From: Coniochaeta sp. PMI_546
Taxonomy: Eukaryota > Ascomycota > Sordariomycetes > Coniochaetales > Coniochaetaceae
DNA: 64,000 bases
Direction: 5' to 3'
Assembly (NCBI GenBank): GCA_021432605.1
Contig: MU271155.1
Span: forward strand, 310,001-374,000
The position numbers and the translations under genes were made by a program. Of this stretch, positions 35,401 to 47,293 are shown in pieces; position 1 is the first letter of the stretch, and each line of letters starts with the position of its first letter. Below the pieces are notes generated by a model. The model was not told where the DNA came from and made no database searches. It saw nothing but the letters and a program-made list of their open reading frames with translations.

Positions 35401-36463
35401 AATATCTCGAGGTCGAGCTCTAGATCGTCATCATCTTCCTCCTCCGGATCGGGTGTGGTGATGATGGTCTCTCGGTCGGTAGTGGTTGTTCCGGTGGGCG
35501 TTGTGCCAACAGTGCTTGCGGTGTCAGTAACCTCGTCAATGGCGCGGAGCCCGGAAGTCCAGTCCCGGATACGATCGCGCTCGAAATCGGACAGGGATCC
35601 AGCATCGCTCCCGAGCCAGGCGCTGCCGTACCGCCGAGATTGACGGGTGCCTTCGTACCGCGTGCTTGCGGTAGTGCTGGCATTAGAGTGGAATCTCCGG
35701 GCGGCTTGGGCGAGACCTTGCAAGCTTCTCGACATCCTAGCGGCGGCGGGATAAGACACATTGCTGCTGTCGCGTGCGGCTCGTTGGGTGTTCTCGACCA
35801 GACCTCGGAGGCGTTGAAGTTCACTCATGAGCATTTCCGAAGAGACGTTCTGCCGCAGTGCGAGAGATCTGGAAGAGAGTCAGCTTCGTACCTATTCTCG
35901 ACGACTTCTGACCCTATGTTGGAGAGAAGCATACAAGCTTACGACGCCGACAGCTGTCTGCATAGCGCTGTTGGACTTGTTGATCTTATCCTGAAACTCC
36001 GAGATCTCCTTCTTGCGCATGCCGAGTCGCATGGCCAGGTTAGGTTTGCGGAAGATATTCCTCGACGCTATGGGTTTCTTGACTTCCTCCACCAGCGTTT
36101 GTAGCTCTTCCAGCGCCTCTCCGCAGTCGTGCAGATTGCTCTCGATGCTGCGCCATATCTCGTCGTTCATGTGCATCAGTGTCAGGGCCTGCGATTGGCA
36201 TCCTTGCAATGTTCGAGATAAGGACTTGAGGTTATCATCGAGGCTCTTGACTTCCTTGCTGAGGGCAAGGACTGTCGAGTCGACTCTCGCGGTCGTCTCG
36301 ACGACATCGTACAACCATATCGAGATCTATCATCGGCGCAGCGTGTCAGCTCTTTTGTGCGGCGTGGCCTGTTGTCTCCGTTCTCTCAATTGCTCGGACG
36401 ACGTACCTTGGCCGCAGCCCCCGCGACCGATATCGCAGAGACAGCGATGGAGATGGGATCCAT
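32449..36463 (-). CDS. Fungal STAND-type N-terminal domain / TPR-like / degenerate HSP70-actin-fold protein, four exons
   Basis: Exons 36407..36463, 35943..36326, 32682..35849 and 32449..32619 encode 1259 residues. The start MDPISIAVSAISVAGAAAK is the classic opening of fungal STAND/NLR N-terminal domains, followed after a spliced junction by ISIWLYDVVETT and a coiled helical region. No P-loop NTPase follows. Instead there are TPR-like helices at about 300-460 (RDYDNAEKFLNKAM, KWQAAEAVLSTL, EKYDSAYNACKRSL), a 300-residue low-complexity linker and, from about 810, an actin/HSP70-like fold: LILGVHLGLETAEVAVSF at the phosphate-1 position, EIVFAVPDALLSLPAAQQK, and in the last exon VFLTGSFAKSALV. 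Key Asp/Gly residues of the ATP site are not conserved, so ATPase activity is doubtful. The third-exon start is the weakest splice call; a different acceptor would change about ten residues. Regulator or sensor role is inference. Confidence 0.78.
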
Positions 36464-37464
36464 CTCGAGGGAGCAATCAAGTCGGCGCGTCGCTCATACT
36501 ATCGACGACAGTGTAATTGTGAAGGAGGCAAGCCAATACTCGGACGATTGAGCGCAGAAAGCAGGCAGAATGGCTGAATTGGCCCAGAGCCTCGTGGGAT
36601 CGAACTCGGTCAACACCCCCGGTTCTGTCCCTCCCACACTTGTCCCAAAGCTGAAGGCATCCGTGTGACCCCACCGCGACATAGCCTGCATGAAGTGGCT
36701 GAACCGCTACCAAGCACTGCCCATCCTTTGCCGACTCTTGCGTGACGTTCAACCATTCGCACCTTTTTCGCAATCAATCATCATCGTCTGGCACTTTTCC
36801 TTTGAGAAATCCGCATCAACGAGGTACCATAGTTGTCGACATTTCATCTTCTCAGGAAATTGTAACTGCATCCATCGACTGAATTACCGGGACTCCGGCC
36901 GTGCCGTCCCGCTTGTTGCTGACCATCGAATCCCCACCGCCCTCCTCCTCCCCGCCCGGTAACACCACTCAGTTTGGTACCTTAGGATTGGTCTAGACTG
37001 CAGCTAAATTGGGATAGTGGGTCTGGGCTGAAGCTCGCTAAGCCAGTTCGGAAACTAGCTCGTGTCCAGACTCCCTGTCCAGCTCCTGCCGGCCGACCAA
37101 CCCACCCTTGTTCCTTTTCTTGTGCCGCAGTCGGCAGCGACAATTCGACACAACAGCCCTGGACCCATGAAGCCATCTCCGAGTCTAACCTTAAGTAATT
37201 GCACACTGGCAGTCATTGAACACAATCCAGATGAGTGTCTTAAAACGTCGTGATCCTTGATACTACGAAAGACTTTGGTGCGCAAGCAGATTGTAGTGTT
37301 GGCGCTGCATAGGTAACACCCGTTTGTCGGATTCTGAGCGTTTGCATCAAACACTAAACTGACAAGACATTTTGGTATTTCAAATACGGTACAAAGCCAG
37401 CCGTGTCAGAAAACAATCAGCCCAGAGATACCATGCATCAACAGGAGCGTTGTCACCCTGGCTT
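36464..37464. other. Intergenic 1 kb
   Basis: Contains the upstream region of the STAND-N gene and the 3' flank of the next gene. Only short frames without motif or splice support. The sequence around 36,590-36,610 looks slightly like a tRNA T-arm but does not fold as one. Confidence 0.5.
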
Positions 37465-37827
37465 TCAGGCCGGAGCGTCCTCAGCAAAGGACTTGACCTC
37501 GATGGCACAGGTGCCCTGCCCAGACCACTCCCACCGATTAGGTTTACCCCATTTCCCTCCCGACTTCTTGGTCCTCTGCGAGGTGATGTTGACGGCAACG
37601 ATCTCGGGGATGCGCTCGTACCCGTGGTCGTGAACCTGCGCGGTGAGACCGCCGATGTGGACCGTCCTTGTGTCCTCCCACAGCTTGACGGCATCAAACA
37701 CCCGCTGCGCGACCTCGGCCTTGATCTTCTGCGTGACTGCCTCCATGTTCTCGCGCACGCCGACGTGGCTTGACGAGAACTGCTCGTTCCAGGTTATGAC
37801 TGTAGTTGGGACTCTAGTAGAAGCCAT
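37465..37827 (-). CDS. Small protein of unknown function
   Basis: Single-exon frame of 120 residues from a clean ATG (MASTRVPTTVITWNEQF). I do not recognise a family. It shows a helical stretch (ENMEAVTQKIKAEVAQRVFDA), then a strand-rich part (TVHIGGLTAQVHDHGYERIP) and an aromatic/basic segment GGKWGKPNRWEWSG. No signal peptide or membrane segment, so probably intracellular. Codon use is GC-rich like the genuine neighbours, and the frame is longer and cleaner than the shadows around it, which is why I list it. It stands alone, with 1 kb and 2.4 kb gene-free on its sides. Confidence 0.6.
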   Translation of the reverse strand: MASTRVPTTVITWNEQFSSSHVGVRENMEAVTQKIKAEVAQRVFDAVKLWEDTRTVHIGGLTAQVHDHGYERIPEIVAVNITSQRTKKSGGKWGKPNRWEWSGQGTCAIEVKSFAEDAPA

Positions 37828-40228
37828 GGTTGATGCTCTCTCGACTGTTGTTTACTTGGAATTGATATCTGGATCATTTATTAGCTTCTGCGTCATCATG
37901 GCACTCCAGTGTCTTATGTATCAGCTTCGGTCAAACCCAGACAGGACTCACAGTAAGTGTTCAGGGTAGATGTCCTAGTATGTCTGAGTATGGCGCGTGC
38001 TGGGTACTTGTTGAGGTGTGCTAAAAGCTTATAGAATGGCTATTTGACATACTAGACCTACAATGCGAGGAGGCAGTGCAGACTTTATAGTTTGCCGTCC
38101 TTATTTTGGTGCCGGCTTCCCTCGCCTGACCACACAGTGTAGTTCTTTTGGCTTGTGATACTGATACCAAACGACGGAAGCATGATTGAGTAATAAGAGA
38201 CACGTCGCATACTTCCAGAATCTGCCAAGATAGGGTTGCTTAGGGTTGCTTGCGTCCGCCAAGTATATGGCTGAGGGCTGTAAATACCAGTCGCGGTAAG
38301 ACTGCAACTCGAAGTTTCCGTATGTCCTGTCTAGGTGGTGGTGAGACGAGGAGTGGTGTCATGCGGTTGCCGACTGGGATTGTCCATGCATCCTACTTTA
38401 CCATTGGCGAAAGTGAGTGGTGGCTTTTCCCCATGGTAATCAAGCTCCTTGGCAGGCTTCTTTGGTCATTGTAGCTATTTGGGCTACGGAGACTCAATTG
38501 GTCGGAAAGCGGTTGGAATGAGTGTGCGAAAGCGGACACCGGTATGGAAGTCTTGGCCCAGGACCAAGTATATCGCATCGCAATGACATGCATCCATTTA
38601 AGGATGAGGAAGCATCTAGACTAAAGTAGATATGGCCAAGAACGGCTGAGAATGAGACATTGTTAACTGCTGAGTTGTCACCCAGTAATCGACAAGCCAC
38701 CCAGGCACCTACTCAAGACGTATAACCCATTCAGGTTCAGCTTTGAAGGGCTTACGGGCGTATGCGCGAGGATGCAGCAACCTTCATGGCAAGTTTTATG
38801 GATTAAAATGATGGCCGCTTCATAACGGCCATCTTGAGCTGCCACATCCGCGACGAGTTGCCTGCAAGACTTCGTCTGTTTCTAGATAGCGGCAGCCATG
38901 CAATCCCAAGAACACTGTACTTCGAGTCAACTGACAACAACGAGGAGAGTACAAGTATTGACGATACTGATGGTGAATGTTCAACCTAGAAGTCGTCAGG
39001 GTTGGAACTTGAGTCAATGTGGACGTGTTGCGGCGGTGGTGCTCAGGGCAGGTTCAGTTACTTTAGACTAGGTAGTTAATCAGACAAAGAATAAAATTCG
39101 ATGTAGTATTCTTAGCAGAGTCAACTATTGCACTTAAATACGGAGACGTGCTCGCAACCACCTGCATGTTGACATCTGCGATGGCCGTGAAGCAAATGTG
39201 CAAACCTCCCAGCCTTTGCCTATGTATATGATGTACTGATGATCCTTGTGGTCTATGAGTGGTATAGTTTGCTGTCGCCTTTGCTTGCTTGGCAATGTTT
39301 GCTGTTGCGCGCTGTCCACGTTGACATACATACATCGATGTGTGACTGCCGTTCCCCGACACGATAGACTGACGTAGAAGGATGAAAGATGACTCAAAAA
39401 TGTATTCCCTGATCCTTTTCTAGTTAGAAAGTTGGTCTTTCTGAACGATGGATCCAAATGATGTGTAGAGTATCATTTCACGCAAACTGCGGCGCTCGGC
39501 CTTGACTAACTCGCCATGAATATTCCAGCTGTTACGCTTATGGGTGTTGAGCCATCAAGAAATATATGATATGGCGCCGACTACGAGTACATCGATGATA
39601 CCGAAGGCTTTCTGACCTAGCAAATGAATGCCGCAGCACGTCGCAATCGACAGGTAGTCTTAGTAACTGAGCCAAATAAATCTGAGCCCGTCAAGCAGAT
39701 CCATTGTTGACAGACAGTTATCTTTCCTCGGTTATTTCGACTTTTACACATCAGCATGACTACTCCAGCAGACCAACAGGAAGACTGACAGCCCGCAACT
39801 CCTAAACCGCAGAATTTGTAGACCTGATATCATTGTAACTCTTTAATGACCTATTTGGACAAAGGATACGGGGGTGACCAATAGTTGTTACTTGTGTTGT
39901 TGTTGAAACCTATTGAACTGCAACAATAGATCGGCCGAGGCTATTGTTTGAGTGCTATTTCCGTATCCTTTATTGTTCACCTTTGATATTTACTGATCTT
40001 GTAACATGCGAGAGAACTAAGGTATATATTCGCCAAAGACAATTTCTCATCCAACTCAATCTCTTCCTACTCTACGTTTCACACCCTCTACTACACGAAT
40101 GTATGCGAGCAACCACCGAAACTATCCTCATCTCAGGCAATTACATACCTATCCACATAACCGTCCCTACCTCAACCATCCACTCGACGTTCGCCATCAG
40201 GCCCTTTTAAAGCCTCATATCCGACAAG
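37828..40228. other. 2.4 kb gene-poor region
   Basis: No supported gene. A 10-bp word (tagggttgct) is repeated in tandem at about 38,230-38,250. Several 60-110 codon frames on both strands lack motifs, and none links by splice sites into a longer protein. The right end is presumably the promoter of the nuclear protein at 40,229. Confidence 0.5.
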
Positions 40229-41209
40229 ATGGCACCCACGACCAGAAGCAACAAAAGGAAGGCTGACGAGCCGAATGAGGAAGAGGCTCCGCACAAGCGC
40301 CGGAGACGGGCACCCGAAGAACGCGCGTATCACGGTTCCTCAGATCGCACACCGGCTCCCCAGAGGATCACTCGCGGAGTCGCAGCTAGCAACCCGAAAA
40401 TCCACCTCAACCCAGGCTTCAGCTACACAGGCAGAATTCGGGAGCGACCCAGGCGGTCTGTTCGGAGGCGACCCAGGCCACCCGTTCAGGGGTGTGCCCC
40501 GTTCGACTGGATAGGACTCTACCGACACCTGGAAGACGCCCCCGATCCGAACGGCAACCACTACCAGCGAGGACCCCCGCTCGCCGCAGCCCACAACGCA
40601 GCCATGCTCCAGTCGGCCATCCAAGACTTCCGCCCGCTGAACCCCCGGAGCCAAATCGCGCGGATGCCCCCGCCGACCTGGCGACCGACACCAGACGGGC
40701 CGCAGTCCCACCCAATCACCCGGATCCGGTACGGCAACATCACCGACGCGGCGCAGGCGCGACCAGGCGAGATGGTGGTGAACACGAGCCTCCAAAACGT
40801 CACGACGGCGCACAGGGTCGGCGCACCGCCGCCGCCCGATCGCGAGAGAGAGATGGCGCTCAACCCCCTGTCGACTGCGCTCATGACGTCGCCGTTGCCC
40901 GACAGCCACCCGCTCTTGCTCCGGGCTCCGCCGCCGAGGCACGGACCGGGACTGGGGCATCATGCACTGAGACTTGACCATGCGCATCTGCCTGCCGACC
41001 ATCCGCTTCTGGTTCAGGCGGGGCGGCCGGGGCTGGGACAGAGGCCGCTGCAGAGAGTTGATGCGACTGGGGTGCCGGTTCCTCCATCACTTTTTGAGAC
41101 ACCGCTGCAGCTTGTCGCGCCTACGCTGGCGACGGAGCTCACTGCGAACATGTGGGGGCAGCGCAGGGGCCGGATTGAGGAGCGTCGAAGGGCGCGTGAC
41201 TTTGAGTAA
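40229..41209 (+). CDS. Arg/Pro-rich, probably nuclear protein of unknown function
   Basis: Single exon of 326 residues with no recognised domain. The N-terminus is strongly basic with candidate nuclear localisation signals (TRSNKRKADEP and HKRRRRAPEE), then RERPRRSVRRRPRPPV. The rest is rich in Pro, His and Leu, and appears disordered. A short internal duplication is visible: DSHPLLLRAPPP (about residue 227) and ADHPLLVQAGRP (about 260). The C-terminus is again basic (GQRRGRIEERRRARDFE). Length and an in-context ATG (AAGATGG) support a real gene, but high GC makes long random frames possible; a 220-codon antisense frame also exists here. No functional inference beyond nuclear or nucleic-acid association. 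Confidence 0.6.
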   Translation: MAPTTRSNKRKADEPNEEEAPHKRRRRAPEERAYHGSSDRTPAPQRITRGVAASNPKIHLNPGFSYTGRIRERPRRSVRRRPRPPVQGCAPFDWIGLYRHLEDAPDPNGNHYQRGPPLAAAHNAAMLQSAIQDFRPLNPRSQIARMPPPTWRPTPDGPQSHPITRIRYGNITDAAQARPGEMVVNTSLQNVTTAHRVGAPPPPDREREMALNPLSTALMTSPLPDSHPLLLRAPPPRHGPGLGHHALRLDHAHLPADHPLLVQAGRPGLGQRPLQRVDATGVPVPPSLFETPLQLVAPTLATELTANMWGQRRGRIEERRRARDFE

Positions 41210-42032
41210 TGAGGATGGTGACGAGGAGACGAGCGATGCAGATGGTGGAGAGAACAATGGCGAAGCCAGCGGAGTAGCCAGCGGTCAATGAAGACTAGGT
41301 CTCGGACATTCAACCAGGAGGTGTGTCGTGGACATGAGACGAAGCGTTTGTCGGGGGACCTTATGGTTGATTTCTTTGTGTGGAAGATGGATATTAGCCA
41401 TTGCTGTGAATGTAATTACAAGGACAAAGCGATCAGATTGATGAACCGTTCTCAGATGCACTGAAGTGTTTCGTCGCTAGCCATTATCTGATATGAACCA
41501 GCTAGAGATTGGTGACCCTGTTCAGCATCGATTTGATGACATTGTGACCGTGAGGGAAGGTTGACGATGTGTCGTGGCTGCCGTTCCCAAAGAAATCATC
41601 AGGCCCTTGACCAGTAGATCCACGCGCAGTTGAGCCGCTGAAGTGCCCCACCTTAAAACATTGGCTCTGCAACAGCGACAGGTCAACCTCAGACAACTTG
41701 AATCTGAGGGATCTCCATCTGATGTTTCCAACCCCCATAGGGATTTCGATTTCAGTTGGGCTAGTTTGTGACAAAATGTGAGCATTGGTAAGCTTGGACG
41801 GGGTCAGTAGTCTTTGTTACTAATGACAGTTCATCACCAGGTATGCGTGACAAACCGCCATGCCGTTTCAGGTAATTCGACTCCGGCCTTTGTTGATTGG
41901 TGGGAGCTGTATGGCGCAATCTCTCAGTCACATTGGAACGACACAGAACACTGCTGCCATTTGTGATGCTCGATATTCAGGTTAGGTAAGATAGACAGGA
42001 AGAAACACCTTATTATCTGGGTACTATCTGGC
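41210..42032. other. Intergenic, promoter of the Zn2Cys6 regulator
   Basis: About 0.8 kb without supported gene; the frames on the minus strand near 41,500-41,785 have no motif. Confidence 0.5.
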
Positions 42033-44536
42033 ATGGAAGAGTCGCCGTGGCTCCAACCGGAAGCACTCCGCTTTGGAATGGCTTCTCCCGCGATGGTCAA
42101 CTTGCGTCGGAATGGCACACTGCAGTCGTGTGAGCGGTGCCGGAAGACAAAGATCAAATGCGACCATTCCACTCCGAAATGTGGCCGCTGTGTGGCCAAG
42201 GCCGTAGAATGCGTCTACGAGGCCGCCCCAATGACCAGGCGATTCCGAGCAGCTCGCTTCGATGTTCAGTCTGGGCGTGTACGAACAACCCTGAGGGCAC
42301 AGGACACCGAGACACAACAAGCACACATGTACGTTACTAGCCAATTCCCTTCCAAACCTGTATGACACGCTGCGAGCTAACAGCGAAGCTTCAACCCGCA
42401 AGATTGGATAGCCAACCCTGGCCTCCCACGCCTGTCTCCTCGTCGGAACAAACAATCGAAATCACTACGGTCCCGGAACAAAATGGCGGCCTTGTCGGTC
42501 CGGGTAGTTACCGGGCCGTGACGTCGGATGATGGCCAAATCCTGCGAGGTCTGTCGGACTATTCTGGTGCCACAGGGTCTCCCGGGACCACCACTCACAC
42601 GATTGACGGGAAGAGACTGGATCTTGGCGTGCAGATCATTGACTTCGTCCTGGAGCATTCCGCATTGCTCAAGAACCTGATACACCATGTTTACGGTGTG
42701 ATCCGAATGCCCGTTGTCCCCCCGAAGGTCATGTTACCGGCAGCTGAATCATTATTCAGTTTCATCAGAGACGAGATCCCGCGCAATGACGACGAGGCCA
42801 AGCTGCGCATCGCAGTCCGCATCTTTCAGAGCTCGTACCAGCCCATCCTAAGCGCCACAAAGCTTGCGACTGTGGATCAAGTCTACCGTGCCATTACCGC
42901 TGAGAATCTGCGATGGGAGACGATCGGAAACATCCTTGCCATGGCTGGCTTGTGTCTCATTCACATCCCTGACCGTGACTTCACCCTCTTAGATCCGGCG
43001 AGGCGTAGCAAACAAGACCTCGTCAAGCCATTTCATGAAATCACTGATACCATGATGACGCTGACGAGCTCGTCGCCTGTGGTAAACGAAATAGGTGTCT
43101 GTCTGAAGTACAATCAGCTATTGCTGGCGCTCTACCGTTTTGGTGATTCGAGTATGTGCTCGGTCTTGTTTACCATATGTACCCTGTTCAAGTCCTTTTT
43201 TACAGCCTCGTCGGCTAACGTCACAATGGAGCGCTCTCAACAGGTCAGCATCTGTACTCCGTATTCATGGAACTCATGTCTTCGGTTTACGCGACAGGCA
43301 TGCATAGAGACAGCACCAGCAGCTCTGATCCTGCAGAATATCCAGGCTTCATCCACCAGTGGCGGCGGAGGTGCTTCACGGCCGTCTACTCAATCGACAA
43401 AACGATTGCAACAACTCTTGGCCGCCCACCTCTAATGCATCATACTTACTGCGTCATGGACGCTCCACTGGATTTTGACGACGACGAATTGACGGGGCGA
43501 GAGCTGGAACGAGAGCTCCGGAAGCTCAACCATCACGGGTGGAACACCGACGGACGCCGACGGTCAACCACGCTCATGCGTATTCGATACCTGCTCGCAA
43601 CAGTCCGCGAGGAGGTCTTGGAGCTGCACCTGGGCGTCAACAACAATTGCGTCAGAATCGCAGACAGAGGCCGGTAAGTTGCGATGCACCACCCTCTTAC
43701 CACGCGTCCAACGAACGCCAGACCCATTGAGGCTCACAGTTTTGCCTCCCTAGGCTCGTGCTCGAAAAGCTCCAGTCAATATGGGACAGCTGTCCCGACA
43801 ACGTAAAGTACTCCCCAGCTGTCTGGGACCAGTCTCTGAGCTCTTTCGACATATGGTTCCAACTCTGCTTCTACCTCGACTACCTGTACTCCAAATTCCT
43901 GGTCTTCCGTTGCAACGCCCGTCAAGACCAGACGCAAGAGACACTGCAGCAGCTTTGTCTCGCGGCAAGAGACGTCTTGTCCGCCGTTTTGCTCTTCAAC
44001 GAGCATCGAGAGCGCATGCGAGAGGTCCGTAGCGACTTCTCGGCAGTCGTAAGTGCGAGAGCCCCCAAAAGTGTGTTCGCTCCGGGCACACTGGTTGAAG
44101 TGGGGCGTCTCTAATCTCCGACGCCTTATAGTTCCTGCCGTATGGTCTGCCTTGCGCCGATGTCCTGGCAGGAGAGCTGCTGTGCCGTCCCTCGTCCTTT
44201 TATCTTACCCGGGGTTGTATTCTCGACGAGCGACCACGGCTGGTTCGGTCCGAAATCATACGCGAGCTGACTGTCTTTGTCTCCTGCCTTGGCTGGATGC
44301 CTGGCCGGCGTGGCTACAGCTCCGAGTTTAGCAAGGAGGTGCAAGGCCGGCTGACTCAGGTCCTGGACCAGATCATTAATGCGCCGCCCGGCTCCGGGGA
44401 TGTGCTGGCTGAGGTAAGAGATCAGGGTGAAGCTTTGGATCCAGCAGCTGCGAATCTGAATCACTTGTTTCCTGACTGGGATACGACCATGTATGCGGAT
44501 TCGCAGCTCGATTTGTTCTCCCAGTCTCTCATGTAG
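42033..44536 (+). CDS. Zn2Cys6 transcription factor with fungal-specific TF domain, five exons
   Basis: Nuclear regulator of 724 residues. Exons 42033..42328, 42403..43151, 43244..43673, 43754..44048 and 44132..44536 join in phase (introns 74, 92, 80 and 83 bp). The binuclear zinc cluster is SCERCRKTKIKCDHSTPKC followed by GRC and VEC: C-x2-C-x6-C-x6-C-x2-C-x6-C, at about residues 32-60. The middle-homology (Fungal_trans) domain spans roughly 220-500, with the SQHLYSVFMELMSSVYATGMHRD helix across the second intron and the RRRCFTAVYSIDKTIATTLGRPP motif. The first intron needs the distant CGCAAG acceptor: with the nearer CAG the frame fails, while this choice has a branch site GCTAAC at a normal distance. 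No pathway genes directly adjoin except a convergent GST, so its targets are unknown. Confidence 0.9.
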
Positions 44537-44939
44537 TATGTCACGAATGGAGTAATCTGTTTAAGTTGCAACGTTGATCGCAGGATCTAATGGGCGAAAG
44601 AACGGGGACTTTAATGCCTCGGAATTAGACCTAGAGCACCAAAATGGCATGTTCAGTCGTTCTCATCCGCTACCTGAGTTCAGTCGTTCCTTTCTACTCT
44701 AGGGCTATCTCTGTGCTGTGTTGGCCCTATGCATATGCTTCTTCGAGAAATTTGTTGCAATAACTGAATAAGATAGTAGATAGTTCGTCAGTCCCCTACA
44801 TATATCAAGTGTCACTTTCCCTTGGCTTGAAGCTAGTATCAAATAATATTCTCCTTTCGTTTCATACTGGGACTACCTTCAGCATTGTTCTTTGCATGAC
44901 CTAACCTCACTGCTTCTGATCAGTTTCGTAGCTCCAAGC
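44537..44939. other. Convergent 3' intergenic region
   Basis: About 400 bp between the ends of the Zn2Cys6 gene and the GST. Nothing else seen. Confidence 0.5.
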
Positions 44940-45620
44940 TCAAGTCAGCTTGCCTCCCTGTCCAAGTCCGGCCTGCACAGCCGGCCTCGCAAGCATCCTG
45001 TTGATCCAGGCATTGACAGCCGGGTAGTTCTCCGGGTTGTATTCCTCGGGGGCGGCGAGCTTGGTGATGATGGTCTGCCACGAGACGAAGGCAAGATCGG
45101 CATATGAGTACTTCCCCCCCACAAGCCAGGGGCCGTCATCCCCGCCTGTCTTGGCGTTCTCCGATAACACCCTCTCCAGCACACCAGTCACGCGGTTGAT
45201 CTCGCCGACGTAGCGGTCAATGGCACTCGGCAGCTTCTCGGAGTGAAACATCTTGAACCAGGCTGCTTGGCCGTAGTAAGGTCCCTGGCCGGAGACCTGG
45301 AAGAACAGGTACTGTTTCGCGTGGTAGAACTCCGGCGTGCCTGGAGGGAAGCTGAGCTTGTGCTCCGGGTCGTACTTGTCTATGAGGTACTCGACGATGG
45401 CACCGGACTCCCACAGGGTCAAGTCCGTGTTCGGGTCGTGGATGGAGGGCAGACGGCCGTTGGGGTTGATGGCGGTATACTCTGGTTTCTTGACGTCCGA
45501 GAGCGGTACGACGATGGCCTCGTAGGGCACGCCGAGTTCCTCGAGAAGGATGGCGACTTTTGGCGGGTTGGGACCGCCTTTGCCCCAGACCTTGATGGGC
45601 TTCAAGTTGGCGAAGGACAT
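44940..45620 (-). CDS. Glutathione S-transferase, Ure2p/GTT-like
   Basis: Single-exon cytosolic GST of 226 residues that conjugates or reduces substrates with glutathione. The N-terminal thioredoxin-like domain shows KVWGKGGPNPPKVAILLEEL and the cis-Pro/glutathione motif NPNGRLPSIHDP, with the following WESGAIVEYLIDKYD containing the E-S pair that binds the gamma-glutamyl group. The all-helical C-terminal domain contains the N-capping/DLAFVSW segment (YSYADLAFVSWQTII) typical of Ure2p-like fungal GSTs, then the NYPAVNAWINRM end. Length is standard. The start ATG lies two residues before the first beta-strand, so no extension is needed. Likely roles are stress defence, xenobiotic or secondary-metabolite conjugation; the sequence does not say which. 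Convergent to the Zn2Cys6 regulator. Confidence 0.93.
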   Translation of the reverse strand: MSFANLKPIKVWGKGGPNPPKVAILLEELGVPYEAIVVPLSDVKKPEYTAINPNGRLPSIHDPNTDLTLWESGAIVEYLIDKYDPEHKLSFPPGTPEFYHAKQYLFFQVSGQGPYYGQAAWFKMFHSEKLPSAIDRYVGEINRVTGVLERVLSENAKTGGDDGPWLVGGKYSYADLAFVSWQTIITKLAAPEEYNPENYPAVNAWINRMLARPAVQAGLGQGGKLT

Positions 45621-47293
45621 TTTGTTGGAGTGCTTATGGTTCGGCGTCCAGAGGCTGTTAGGAGTGGCTTGTCAAAGTGAAAGGCAATGGTCAGAGTTAT
45701 ATGGTACAACAGGGCCAGATGTGTTTATTTATATGTATCGGTCGCAGCCACCTCTGCGGTGTCGACAAGGACATTGAAGATGCGGAACGGCGGATCGCTC
45801 TGCAAACCGCCGATGCATAGTCACACCTGAGGAGCTATCACAGATCATAAATCATTGGTAATAGACTCGTAGGCAATCTACTATATGATCTGATTTTCGG
45901 TGTCTCGTCGATCTCGGTGTTCGGATACCTGTTTCGATAGCTTCCGATAGAGGCATTCTGCCTGTGTGTCAGGCGTCACTATTGGCCCGGAGAACAGCAT
46001 GTCATCCCGGCTTTGAGGAGTTGCCGCTTTGGGTTGTCCAACTAACACGGTGGAACGGCGGGTTGCTGATGATTGGTCCCTAACTGGTCCCTAAAGTTGC
46101 ATTTCAGATATCCCGTGCAATGCCGGAGCATCAAATCCACCCGCGAGGATGATGGCTGATTCACCGATGGTAGAGTTGACCCTTTCTTGGACCACAACCA
46201 ATGTTCTCACACAGACATGTCAGGCCCGTAGCAGGCGAAGTAGATATCGGTGCGTTATGCAGAGATATAATCGGCATCTGAATTTCCTCATTGATCAACA
46301 TCACATGGTCATTTGGTGGTTGCTCGTCGTCTTGAGGGGAGGAAATGGTGCCTGTCTGCGGCTCATCCAAAGGATTGGCCACCATCTGGGAAGTGATACT
46401 GTGATTTCAAGGATTTCAAGACAATCAAGCTCTATCCAATACAGACCGTGTTGGTTGCCTCGGATATCGCCCTAGACCGGATAGACAATACCATAACATC
46501 TCCCGGGCCTAATGTAGCCTAATGAACCGCAAGGATGCCATCATGAAAATATGTGTAGACACCGTCACATAGCACTCAAACGTTGTTCTTGCAGACATTT
46601 CCTGCCTTATAAGCTTGTATATCATCACTGTTGAGCTAGATTTAATTGCTCTACGCTCTGTTGTTAGCGGCGCCGCCGCACGATGCATGGATGTGTTAGT
46701 GCGCGGTCGAGTACTAGCTTATGTCTTTACCTCAACATTGCCTTCAGTTCCGACCACTGCAAGTTGTACGCTTTCCGTGATCATCCCAAGTATCATCTGA
46801 ACGTGCAACGACTGATTGTCTGGACCTAGTTGAGGTCACGCATCAGCTAAGACGGCGATTCGATGTCTCTAGCTGACGGTCTACATCACATGAATATGGT
46901 TAATGGCTGCCAACGTCAACCAAGCCCAGAATCTAAGGAATTTGCAAGACAGGAATTCCTCTTCCTAACCCGGAAATGCTAATCTCATTGTTGTCATTAC
47001 ATTGATTGGATCCGTTTGCCCCTCTAAAGGAGGCAGGGAGACCGCTTACAGTGTCCAGCAGCCCTGCATCACATACAAGTCTCAGGTTCACATTACCGAT
47101 ACACGTCGTGAACCATCGAACGGATCTTTTCACACTAGGGCTACCACATGAAATATGCCCATTCCAACCTCCTTGGAGACCTGCCGATAAGTCCTAGGCC
47201 TTGGAATGAACTAAACATCAAATCTGAAGCTATCATCGTGATTCCACGATTCGAGTTGCCCTATGGCAGGTCCGGCAAGTCTCAACCGCCCAC
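45621..47293. other. 1.7 kb gene-poor region
   Basis: Short frames only, no motif. The left end is the GST promoter. No RNA gene or repeat array recognised. Confidence 0.5.

Noticed and set aside
32449-36463. Calling this gene a canonical NLR
   Set aside because: No Walker A or B motif or NACHT/NB-ARC domain can be found between the N-terminal domain and the TPR-like helices.
36580-36660. Possible tRNA T-arm (GTTCGATCC on the minus strand)
   Set aside because: The stem does not pair and no acceptor or anticodon arm can be drawn.
38230-38255. TTAGGG-containing tandem decamer taken as telomere sequence
   Set aside because: Only one TTAGGG unit; the repeat unit is tagggttgct, so it is a simple duplication.
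40340-41002. 220-codon antisense frame within the Arg/Pro-rich gene
   Set aside because: Less convincing than the sense frame, which has an ATG in context and basic nuclear-type signals; GC-rich shadow is likely.
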